Positions 1 through 9,907 of a DNA stretch of 64,000 nt are shown here, one piece after another; the stretch's first letter is position 1; each line of letters opens with the position of its first letter. Source of the stretch: Limanda limanda (taxonomy: Eukaryota > Chordata > Actinopteri > Pleuronectiformes > Pleuronectidae); assembly GCF_963576545.1 (NCBI RefSeq), contig NW_026870558.1:1-64000 (forward strand). Direction: 5' to 3'. The position numbers were made by a program, and so were the translations under genes. The notes under the pieces are model-generated. The model ran no database searches. It had not been told where the DNA came from and was given only the letters and a program-made list of their open reading frames with translations.

Positions 1-53
1 CGACTTTCGGAAGGGTTAGGGTTAGGGTTAGGGATGAAAGCACATAGGAGAAA
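1..53 (+). repeat. Partial A monomer at left window edge
   Basis: This is the last 53 bases of an A monomer. It begins at CGACTTTCGG, carries a complete (GGGTTA)3GGG tract at 13-33, and ends in the short A-specific tail before the next core. The array therefore continues to the left of the window. Confidence 0.97.
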
Positions 54-98
54 GAGATATTCTTGAATAACTTTTTTTGTGAAGGTCGGAGAGACTTG
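54..98 (+). repeat. 45-bp core shared by A and B monomers
   Basis: The block begins GAGATATTCTTGAATAAC, continues with a T7 run and GTGAAGGTCGG, and ends AGAGACTTG. It is identical in the reference A and B monomers, although the remainder of the two differs. It starts every monomer in the coordinate system used here. Rare variants are T7 to T6, AACT to AACC or AACG before the T run, AATAAC to AATTAC in A monomers that follow certain B monomers, and GTCGGAG to GTCAAAG. Its invariance could mean binding of a satellite protein, or frequent exchange between A and B at this block; the sequence alone does not decide. Confidence 0.95.
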
Positions 99-171
99 CA
101 AGTAGGCTCTACCCCCACTAAATGGGGTAGCGCGCATCGATCGGTACCATCCTTGAGCTTCTCCGACTTTC
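81..171 (+). repeat. Long-range inverted repeat in A (arms 81-92 and 160-171)
   Basis: The arm GAAGGTCGGAGA in the core is matched by TCTCCGACTTTC before the telomeric tract. These are complementary at 11 of 12 positions, and the one mismatch would be a G-U wobble in RNA. The 67-base interior contains the smaller hairpin at 106-133. Together they could fold one strand of A into a branched stem. B monomers keep 10 of 12 pairs in the same position, with a perfect 8-bp CGACCTTC arm. Function is unknown. Confidence 0.7.
106..133 (+). repeat. Hairpin-forming inverted repeat in A
   Basis: GCTCTACCCC and GGGGTAGCGC form a 10-position stem with one mismatch around the loop CACTAAAT. The motif recurs in every A monomer. 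Variants weaken it: GGGGTT in place of GGGGTA in many monomers, AAATGTGG in a smaller set (for example near 1573, 5126, 11101, 15446 and 24906), and TCTGCC in place of TCTACC (for example near 918 and 4470). Confidence 0.75.
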
Positions 172-175
172 GGAA

Positions 176-196
176 GGGTTAGGGTTAGGGTTAGGG
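176..196 (+). repeat. Telomere-type tract (GGGTTA)3GGG, potential G-quadruplex
   Basis: Four G3 tracts separated by TTA loops match the minimal intramolecular G-quadruplex of vertebrate-type telomeres. The tract sits at positions 123-143 of each A monomer. It includes two overlapping TTAGGGTTA sites, the known duplex target of TRF-type Myb domains in species with TTAGGG telomeres. I count 292 tracts counting the left partial monomer: 278 with four tract positions and 14 with three. One of the 278 (48738-48900) has a G tract broken by a point change. Confidence 0.95.
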
Positions 197-379
197 ATGA
201 AAGCACATAGGAGAAAGAGATATTCTTGAATAACTTTTTTTGTGAAGGTCGGAGAGACTTGCAAGTAGGCTCTACCCCCACTAAATGGGGTAGCGCGCAT
301 CGATCGGTACCATCCTTGAGCTTCTCCGACTTTCGGAAGGGTTAGGGTTAGGGTTAGGGATGAAAGCACATAGGAGAAA

Positions 380-534
380 GAGATATTCTTGAATAACTTT
401 TTTTGTGAAGGTCGGAGAGACTTGGAAAGTGGTTGCATCTGGACTAATTTGGGTCCTGCGGATCGATTGGTACCATCCCCGAGCTTGTACGACCTTCTGA
501 AGAGGTCGACCGACGAAATTCCCCCAAATCTGAG
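380..534 (+). repeat. Reference B monomer (155 bp, no telomeric tract)
   Basis: First of 107 B monomers. After the 45-bp core it reads GAAAGTGGTTGCATCTGG, then a stretch aligned without gaps to A for about 80 bases at roughly 70% identity, including ATCGAT and GGTACC. It then diverges completely where A has its telomeric tract. The B tail contains a hairpin at 490-508, GTCGAC, and AAATTCCCCCAAATCTGAG. Main variants are CCTGCGG to CCTGCAG, CGATTGG to CGATTAG (loss of GGTACC), CCTTCTGAAG versus CCTTCGGAAG, GTACGACC to GTATGACC, and GGTTGC to GGTTTC. Confidence 0.97.
490..508 (+). repeat. B-specific hairpin CGACCT...AGGTCG
   Basis: A 6-bp perfect stem CGACCT/AGGTCG encloses seven bases. In most B monomers the loop is TCGGAAG; in this one it is TCTGAAG. 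A few B monomers have longer stems: 7 bp at 38469, 61100, 61899 and 63179, and 8 bp with a 3-base loop at 39268 and 41192 (monomer start positions). The adjoining GGTCGACC is itself an 8-bp palindrome. Confidence 0.75.
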
Positions 535-3500
535 GAGATATTCTTGAATAACTTTTTTTGTGAAGGTCGGAGAGACTTGCAAGTAGGCTCTACCCCCACT
601 AAATGGGGTAGCGCGCATCGATCGGTACTATCCTTGAGCTTCTCCGACTTTCGGAAGGGTTAGGGTTAGGGTTAGGGATGAAAGCACATAGGAGAAAGAG
701 ATATTCTTGAATAACTTTTTTTGTGAAGGTCGGAGAGACTTGCAAGTAGGCTCTACCCCCACTAAATGGGGTAGCGCGCATCGATCGGTACCATCCTTGA
801 GCTTCTCCGACTTTCGGAAGGGTTAGGGTTAGGGTTAGGGATGAAAGCACATAGGAGAAAGAGATATTCTTGAATAACTTTTTTTGTGAAGGTCGGAGAG
901 ACTTGCAAGTAGGCTCTGCCCCCACTAAATGGGGTAGCGCGCATCGATCGGTACCATCCTTGAGCTTCTCCGACTTTCGGAAGGGTTAGGGTTAGGGTTA
1001 GGGATGAAAGCACATAGGAGAAAGAGATATTCTTGAATAACTTTTTTTGTGAAGGTCGGAGAGACTTGGAAAGTGGTTGCATCTGGACTAATTTGGGTCC
1101 TGCGGATCGATTGGTACCATCCCCGAGCTTGTACGACCTTCGAAAGAGGTCGACCGACGAAATTCCCCCAAATCTGAGGAGATATTCTTGAATTACTTTT
1201 TTTGTGAAGGTCGGAGAGACTTGCAAGTAGGCTCTACCCCCACTAAATGGGGTTGCGCGCATCGATCGGTACCATCCTTGAGCTTCTCCGACTTTCGGAA
1301 GGGTTAGGGTTAGGGTTAGGGATGAAAGCACATAGGAGAAAGAGATATTCTTGAATAACTTTTTTTGTGAAGGTCGGAGAGACTTGCAAGTAGGCTCTAC
1401 CCCCACTAAATGGGGTTGCGCGCATCGATCGGTACCATCCTTGAGCTTCTCCGACTTTCGGAAGGGTTAGGGTTAGGGTTAGGGATGAAAGCACATAGGA
1501 GAAAGAGATATTCTTGAATAACTTTTTTTGTGAAGGTCGGAGAGACTTGCAAGTAGGCTCTACCCCCACTAAATGTGGTAGCGCGCATCGATCGGTACCA
1601 TCCTTGAGCTTCTCCGACTTTCGGAAGGGTTAGGGTTAGGGTTAGGGATGAAAGCACATAGGAGAAAGAGATATTCTTGAATAACTTTTTTTGTGAAGGT
1701 CGGAGAGACTTGCAAGTAGGCTCTACCCCCACTAAATGGGGTAGCGCGCATCGATCGGTACCATCCTTGAGCTTCTCCGACTTTCGGAAGGGTTAGGGTT
1801 AGGGTTAGGGATGAAAGCACATAGGAGAAAGAGATATTCTTGAATAACTTTTTTTGTGAAGGTCGGAGAGACTTGCAAGTAGGCTCTACCCCCACTAAAT
1901 GGGGTAGCGCGCATCGATCGGTACCATCCTTGAGCTTCTCCGACTTTCGGAAGGGTTAGGGTTAGGGTTAGGGATGAAAGCACATAGGAGAAAGAGATAT
2001 TCTTGAATAACTTTTTTTGTGAAGGTCGGAGAGACTTGGAAAGTGGTTGCATCTGGACTAATTTGGGTCCTGCGGATCGATTGGTACCATCCCCGAGCTT
2101 GTACGACCTTCTGAAGAGGTCGACCGACGAAATTCCCCCAAATCTGAGGAGATATTCTTGAATAACTTTTTTTGTGAAGGTCGGAGAGACTTGCAAGTAG
2201 GCTCTACCCCCACTAAATGGGGTAGCGCGCATCGATCGGTACCATCCTTGAGCTTCTCCGACTTTCGGAAGGGTTAGGGTTAGGGTTAGGGATGAAAGCA
2301 CATAGGAGAAAGAGATATTCTTGAATAACTTTTTTTGTGAAGGTCGGAGAGACTTGCAAGTAGGCTCTACCCCCACTAAATGGGGTAGCGCGCATCGATC
2401 GGTACCATCCTTGAGCTTCTCCGACTTTCGGAAGGGTTAGGGTTAGGGTTAGGGATGAAAGCACATAGGAGAAAGAGATATTCTTGAATAACTTTTTTTG
2501 TGAAGGTCGGAGAGACTTGCAAGTAGGCTCTACCCCCACTAAATGGGGTAGCGCGCATCGATCGGTACCATCCTTGAGCTTCTCCGACTTTCGGAAGGGT
2601 TAGGGTTAGGGTTAGGGATGAAAGCACATAGGAGAAAGAGATATTCTTGAATAACTTTTTTTGTGAAGGTCGGAGAGACTTGGAAAGTGGTTGCATCTGG
2701 ACTAATTTGGGTCCTGCAGATCGATTGGTACCATCCCCGAGCTTGTACGACCTTCGGAAGAGGTCGACCGACGAAATTCCCCCAAATCTGAGGAGATATT
2801 CTTGAATAACTTTTTTTGTGAAGGTCGGAGAGACTTGCAAGTAGGCTCTACCCCCACTAAATGGGGTTGCGCGCATCGATCAGTACCATCCTTGAGCTTC
2901 TCCGACTTTTGGAAGGGTTAGGGTTAGGGTTAGGGATGAAAGCACATAGGAGAAAGAGATATTCTTGAATAACTTTTTTTGTGAAGGTCGGAGAGACTTG
3001 CAAGTAGGCTCTACCCCCACTAAATGGGGTAACGCGCATCGATCGGTACCATCCTTGAGCTTCTCCGACTTTCGGAAGGGTTAGGGTTAGGGTTAGGGAT
3101 GAAAGCACATAGGAGAAAGAGATATTCTTGAATAACTTTTTTTGTGAAGGTCGGAGAGACTTGCAAGTAGGCTCTACCCCCACTAAATGGGGTAGCGCGC
3201 ATCGATCGGTACCATCCTTGAGCTTCTCCGACTTTCGGAAGGGTTAGGGTTAGGGTTAGGGATGAAAGCACATAGGAGAAAGAGATATTCTTGAATAACT
3301 TTTTTTGTGAAGGTCGGAGAGACTTGCAAGTAGGCTCTACCCCCACTAAATGGGTAGCGCGCATCGATCGGTACCATCCTTGAGCTTCTCCGACTTTCGG
3401 AAGGGTTAGGGTTAGGGTTAGGGATGAAAGCACATAGGAGAAAGAGATATTCTTGAATAACTTTTTTTGTGAAGGTCGGAGAGACTTGCAAGTAGGCTCT

Positions 3501-6500
3501 ACCCCCACTAAATGGGGTAGCGCGCATCGATCGGTACCATCCTTGAGCTTCTCCGACTTTCGGAAGGGTTAGGGTTAGGGTTAGGGATGAAAGCACATAG
3601 GAGAAAGAGATATTCTTGAATAACTTTTTTTGTGAAGGTCGGAGAGACTTGCAAGTAGGCTCTACCCCCACTAAATGGAGTAGCGCGCATCGATCGGTAC
3701 CATCCTTGAGCTTCTCCGACTTTCGGAAGGGTTAGGGTTAGGGTTAGGGATGAAAGCACATAGGAGAAAGAGATATTCTTGAATAACTTTTTTTGTGAAG
3801 GTCGGAGAGACTTGCAAGTAGGCTCTACCCCCACTAAATGGGGTAGCGCGCATCGATCGGTACCATCCTTGAGCTTCTCCGACTTTCGGAAGGGTTAGGG
3901 TTAGGGTTAGGGATGAAAGCACATAGGAGAAAGAGATATTCTTGAATAACTTTTTTTGTGAAGGTCGGAGAGACTTGGAAAGTGGTTGCATCTGGACTAA
4001 TTTGGGTCCTGCGGATCGATTGGTACCATCCCCGAGCTTGTACGACCTTCTGAAGAGGTCGACCGACGAAATTCCCCCAAATCTGAGGAGATATTCTTGA
4101 ATAACTTTTTTTGTGAAGGTCGGAGAGACTTGCAAGTAGGCTCTACCCCCACTAAATGGGGTAGCGCGCATCGATCGGTACCATCCTTGAGCTTCTCCGA
4201 CTTTCGGAAGGGTTAGGGTTAGGGTTAGGGATGAAAGCACATAGGAGAAAGAGATATTCTTGAATAACTTTTTTTGTGAAGGTCGGAGAGACTTGCAAGT
4301 AGGCTCTACCCCCACTAAATGGGGTAGCGCGCATCGATCGGTACCATCCTTGAGCTTCTCCGACTTTCGGAAGGGTTAGGGTTAGGGTTAGGGATGAAAG
4401 CACATAGGAGAAAGAGATATTCTTGAATAACTTTTTTTGTGAAGGTCGGAGAGACTTGCAAGTAGGCTCTGCCCCCACTAAATGGGGTAGCGCGCATCGA
4501 TCGGTACCATCCTTGAGCTTCTCCGACTTTCGGAAGGGTTAGGGTTAGGGTTAGGGATGAAAGCACATAGGAGAAAGAGATATTCTTGAATAACTTTTTT
4601 TGTGAAGGTCGGAGAGACTTGGAAAGTGGTTGCATCTGGACTAATTTGGGTCCTGCGGATCGATTGGTACCATCCCCGAGCTTGTACGACCTTCGGAAGA
4701 GGTCGACCGACGAAATTCCCCCAAATCTGAGGAGATATTCTTGAATTACTTTTTTTGTGAAGGTCGGAGAGACTTGCAAGTAGGCTCTACCCCCACTAAA
4801 TGGGGTTGCGCGCATCGATCGGTACCATCCTTGAGCTTCTCCGACTTTCGGAAGGGTTAGGGTTAGGGTTAGGGATGAAAGCACATAGGAGAAAGAGATA
4901 TTCTTGAATAACTTTTTTTGTGAAGGTCGGAGAGACTTGCAAGTAGGCTCTACCCCCACTAAATGGGGTTGCGCGCATCGATCGGTACCATCCTTGAGCT
5001 TCTCCGACTTTCGGAAGGGTTAGGGTTAGGGTTAGGGATGAAAGCACATAGGAGAAAGAGATATTCTTGAATAACTTTTTTTGTGAAGGTCGGAGAGACT
5101 TGCAAGTAGGCTCTACCCCCACTAAATGTGGTAGCGCGCATCGATCGGTACCATCCTTGAGCTTCTCCGACTTTCGGAAGGGTTAGGGTTAGGGTTAGGG
5201 ATGAAAGCACATAGGAGAAAGAGATATTCTTGAATAACTTTTTTTGTGAAGGTCGGAGAGACTTGCAAGTAGGCTCTACCCCCACTAAATGGGGTAGCGC
5301 GCATCGATCGGTACCATCCTTGAGCTTCTCCGACTTTCGGAAGGGTTAGGGTTAGGGTTAGGGATGAAAGCACATAGGAGAAAGAGATATTCTTGAATAA
5401 CTTTTTTTGTGAAGGTCGGAGAGACTTGCAAGTAGGCTCTACCCCCACTAAATGGGGTAGCGCGCATCGATCGGTACCATCCTTGAGCTTCTCCGACTTT
5501 CGGAAGGGTTAGGGTTAGGGTTAGGGATGAAAGCACATAGGAGAAAGAGATATTCTTGAATAACTTTTTTTGTGAAGGTCGGAGAGACTTGGAAAGTGGT
5601 TGCATCTGGACTAATTTGGGTCCTGCGGATCGATTGGTACCATCCCCGAGCTTGTACGACCTTCTGAAGAGGTCGACCGACGAAATTCCCCCAAATCTGA
5701 GGAGATATTCTTGAATAACTTTTTTTGTGAAGGTCGGAGAGACTTGCAAGTAGGCTCTACCCCCACTAAATGGGGTAGCGCGCATCGATCGGTACCATCC
5801 TTGAGCTTCTCCGACTTTCGGAAGGGTTAGGGTTAGGGTTAGGGATGAAAGCACATAGGAGAAAGAGATATTCTTGAATAACTTTTTTTGTGAAGGTCGG
5901 AGAGACTTGCAAGTAGGCTCTACCCCCACTAAATGGGGTAGCGCGCATCGATCGGTACCATCCTTGAGCTTCTCCGACTTTCGGAAGGGTTAGGGTTAGG
6001 GTTAGGGATGAAAGCACATAGGAGAAAGAGATATTCTTGAATAACTTTTTTTGTGAAGGTCGGAGAGACTTGCAAGTAGGCTCTACCCCCACTAAATGGG
6101 GTAGCGCGCATCGATCGGTACCATCCTTGAGCTTCTCCGACTTTCGGAAGGGTTAGGGTTAGGGTTAGGGATGAAAGCACATAGGAGAAAGAGATATTCT
6201 TGAATAACTTTTTTTGTGAAGGTCGGAGAGACTTGGAAAGTGGTTGCATCTGGACTAATTTGGGTCCTGCAGATCGATTGGTACCATCCCCGAGCTTGTA
6301 CGACCTTCGGAAGAGGTCGACCGACGAAATTCCCCCAAATCTGAGGAGATATTCTTGAATAACTTTTTTTGTGAAGGTCGGAGAGACTTGCAAGTAGGCT
6401 CTACCCCCACTAAATGGGGTTGCGCGCATCGATCAGTACCATCCTTGAGCTTCTCCGACTTTTGGAAGGGTTAGGGTTAGGGTTAGGGATGAAAGCACAT

Positions 6501-9500
6501 AGGAGAAAGAGATATTCTTGAATAACTTTTTTTGTGAAGGTCGGAGAGACTTGCAAGTAGGCTCTACCCCCACTAAATGTGGTAGCGCGCATCGATCGGT
6601 ACCATCCTTGAGCTTCTCCGACTTTCGGAAGGGTTAGGGTTAGGGTTAGGGATGAAAGCACATAGGAGAAAGAGATATTCTTGAATAACTTTTTTTGTGA
6701 AGGTCGGAGAGACTTGCAAGTAGGCTCTACCCCCACTAAATGGGGTAGCGCGCATCGATCGGTACCATCCTTGAGCTTCTCCGACTTTCGGAAGGGTTAG
6801 GGTTAGGGTTAGGGATGAAAGCACATAGGAGAAAGAGATATTCTTGAATAACTTTTTTTGTGAAGGTCGGAGAGACTTGCAAGTAGGCTCTACCCCCACT
6901 AAATGGGGTAGCGCGCATCGATCGGTACCATCCTTGAGCTTCTCCGACTTTCGGAAGGGTTAGGGTTAGGGTTAGGGATGAAAGCACATAGGAGAAAGAG
7001 ATATTCTTGAATAACTTTTTTTGTGAAGGTCGGAGAGACTTGGAAAGTGGTTGCATCTGGACTAATTTGGGTCCTGCGGATCGATTGGTACCATCCCCGA
7101 GCTTGTACGACCTTCTGAAGAGGTCGACCGACGAAATTCCCCCAAATCTGAGGAGATATTCTTGAATAACTTTTTTTGTGAAGGTCGGAGAGACTTGCAA
7201 GTAGGCTCTACCCCCACTAAATGGGGTAGCGCGCATCGATCGGTACCATCCTTGAGCTTCTCCGACTTTCGGAAGGGTTAGGGTTAGGGTTAGGGATGAA
7301 AGCACATAGGAGAAAGAGATATTCTTGAATAACTTTTTTTGTGAAGGTCGGAGAGACTTGCAAGTAGGCTCTACCCCCACTAAATGGGGTAGCGCGCATC
7401 GATCGGTACCATCCTTGAGCTTCTCCGACTTTCGGAAGGGTTAGGGTTAGGGTTAGGGATGAAAGCACATAGGAGAAAGAGATATTCTTGAATAACTTTT
7501 TTTGTGAAGGTCGGAGAGACTTGCAAGTAGGCTCTACCCCCACTAAATGGGGTAGCGCGCATCGATCAGTACCATCCTTGAGCTTCTCCGACTTTCGGAA
7601 GGGTTAGGGTTAGGGTTAGGGATGAAAGCACATAGGAGAAAGAGATATTCTTGAATAACTTTTTTTGTGAAGGTCGGAGAGACTTGGAAAGTGGTTGCAT
7701 CTGGACTAATTTGGGTCCTGCAGATCGATTGGTACCATCCCCGAGCTTGTACGACCTTCGGAAGAGGTCGACCGACGAAATTCCCCCAAATCTGAGGAGA
7801 TATTCTTGAATAACTTTTTTTGTGAAGGTCGGAGAGACTTGCAAGTAGGCTCTACCCCCACTAAATGGGGTTGCGCGCATCGATCAGTACCATCCTTGAG
7901 CTTCTCCGACTTTTGGAAGGGTTAGGGTTAGGGTTAGGGATGAAAGCACATAGGAGAAAGAGATATTCTTGAATAACTTTTTTTGTGAAGGTCGGAGAGA
8001 CTTGCAAGTAGGCTCTACCCCCACTAAATGGGGTAGCGCGCATCGATCGGTACCATCCTTGAGCTTCTCCGACTTTTGGAAGGGTTAGGGTTAGGGTTAG
8101 GGATGAAAGCACATAGGAGAAAGAGATATTCTTGAATAACTTTTTTTGTGAAGGTCGGAGAGACTTGCAAGTAGGCTCTACCCCCACTAAATGGGGTAGC
8201 GCGCATCGATCGGTACCATCCTTGAGCTTCTCCGACTTTCGGAAGGGTTAGGGTTAGGGTTAGGGATGAAAGCACATAGGAGAAAGAGATATTCTTGAAT
8301 AACTTTTTTTGTGAAGGTCGGAGAGACTTGCAAGTAGGCTCTACCCCCACTAAATGGGGTAGCGCGCATCGATCGGTACCATCCTTGAGCTTCTCCGACT
8401 TTCGGAAGGGTTAGGGTTAGGGTTAGGGATGAAAGCACATAGGAGAAAGAGATATTCTTGAATAACTTTTTTTGTGAAGGTCGGAGAGACTTGCAAGTAG
8501 GCTCTACCCCCACTAAATGGGGTAGCGCGCATCGATCGGTACCATCCTTGAGCTTCTCCGACTTTCGGAAGGGTTAGGGTTAGGGTTAGGGATGAAAGCA
8601 CATAGGAGAAAGAGATATTCTTGAATAACTTTTTTTGTGAAGGTCGGAGAGACTTGCAAGTAGGCTCTACCCCCACTAAATGGGGTAGCGCGCATCGATC
8701 GGTACCATCCTTGAGCTTCTCCGACTTTCGGAAGGGTTAGGGTTAGGGTTAGGGATGAAAGCACATAGGAGAAAGAGATATTCTTGAATAACTTTTTTTG
8801 TGAAGGTCGGAGAGACTTGCAAGTAGGCTCTACCCCCACTAAATGGGGTAGCGCGCATCGATCGGTACCATCCTTGAGCTTCTCCGACTTTCGGAAGGGT
8901 TAGGGTTAGGGTTAGGGATGAAAGCACATAGGAGAAAGAGATATTCTTGAATAACTTTTTTTGTGAAGGTCGGAGAGACTTGGAAAGTGGTTGCATCTGG
9001 ACTAATTTGGGTCCTGCGGATCGATTGGTACCATCCCCGAGCTTGTACGACCTTCTGAAGAGGTCGACCGACGAAATTCCCCCAAATCTGAGGAGATATT
9101 CTTGAATAACTTTTTTTGTGAAGGTCGGAGAGACTTGCAAGTAGGCTCTACCCCCACTAAATGGGGTAGCGCGCATCGATCGGTACCATCCTTGAGCTTC
9201 TCCGACTTTCGGAAGGGTTAGGGTTAGGGTTAGGGATGAAAGCACATAGGAGAAAGAGATATTCTTGAATAACTTTTTTTGTGAAGGTCGGAGAGACTTG
9301 CAAGTAGGCTCTACCCCCACTAAATGGGGTAGCGCGCATCGATCGGTACCATCCTTGAGCTTCTCCGACTTTCGGAAGGGTTAGGGTTAGGGTTAGGGAT
9401 GAAAGCACATAGGAGAAAGAGATATTCTTGAATAACTTTTTTTGTGAAGGTCGGAGAGACTTGCAAGTAGGCTCTGCCCCCACTAAATGGGGTAGCGCGC

Positions 9501-9907
9501 ATCGATCGGTACCATCCTTGAGCTTCTCCGACTTTCGGAAGGGTTAGGGTTAGGGTTAGGGATGAAAGCACATAGGAGAAAGAGATATTCTTGAATAACT
9601 TTTTTTGTGAAGGTCGGAGAGACTTGCAAGTAGGCTCTACCCCCACTAAATGGGGTAGCGCGCATCGATCGGTACCATCCTTGAGCTTCTCCGACTTTCG
9701 GAAGGGTTAGGGTTAGGGTTAGGGATGAAAGCACATAGGAGAAAGAGATATTCTTGAATAACTTTTTTTGTGAAGGTCGGAGAGACTTGCAAGTAGGCTC
9801 TACCCCCACTAAATGGGGTAGCGCGCATCGATCGGTACCATCCTTGAGCTTCTCCGACTTTCGGAAGGGTTAGGGTTAGGGTTAGGGATGAAAGCACATA
9901 GGAGAAA

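Larger units (their letters stand above)
54..216 (+). repeat. Reference A monomer (163 bp, telomeric tract)
   Basis: First complete A monomer; 290 others follow. Order of parts by monomer position: 1-45 core shared with B, including a T7 run at 19-25; 46-52 linker; 53-80 hairpin-forming inverted repeat; 85-95 overlapping palindromes ATCGAT, CGATCG and GGTACC; 107-118 second arm of a longer inverted repeat whose first arm lies in the core at 28-39; 123-143 (GGGTTA)3GGG; 144-163 A-specific tail. It holds seven CpG sites. Common point variants across the array are GGGGTA to GGGGTT, GATCGG to GATCAG (destroys GGTACC), ACTTTCGG to ACTTTTGG, TAGCG to TAACG, GCGCGC to GCACGC, and CGCGCA to CGCACA. 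Confidence 0.97.
380..9907 (+). repeat. Left region: B monomers with long A runs
   Basis: B monomers start at 380, 1024, 1994, 2638, 3933, 4577, 5547, 6191, 6998, 7642 and 8938. The A runs that follow them are 3, 5, 3, 7, 3, 5, 3, 4, 3, 7 and 5. No run shorter than 3 occurs here. The run string 3-5-3 starting at 380 recurs at 3933 (offset 3,553) and again at 9908 (offset 5,975). Marker variants such as AATTAC after B and AAATGTGG recur at the same offsets, so these are real duplications and not only matching run lengths. The A monomer at 3282-3443 lacks one G near 3351. Confidence 0.93.

Noticed and set aside
160..196. CENP-B box next to or inside the telomeric tract (TTTCGGAAGGGTTAGGG)
   Set aside because: The TTCG half fits, but the required A and the CGGG half do not. 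The similar stretch in B (CTTCGGAAGAGGTCGACC) also lacks CGGG.
54..216. tRNA- or 5S-derived repeat with polymerase III promoter boxes
   Set aside because: I could not find a convincing A box and B box pair on either strand, and the T7 run in each core would stop polymerase III on the + strand within every monomer.
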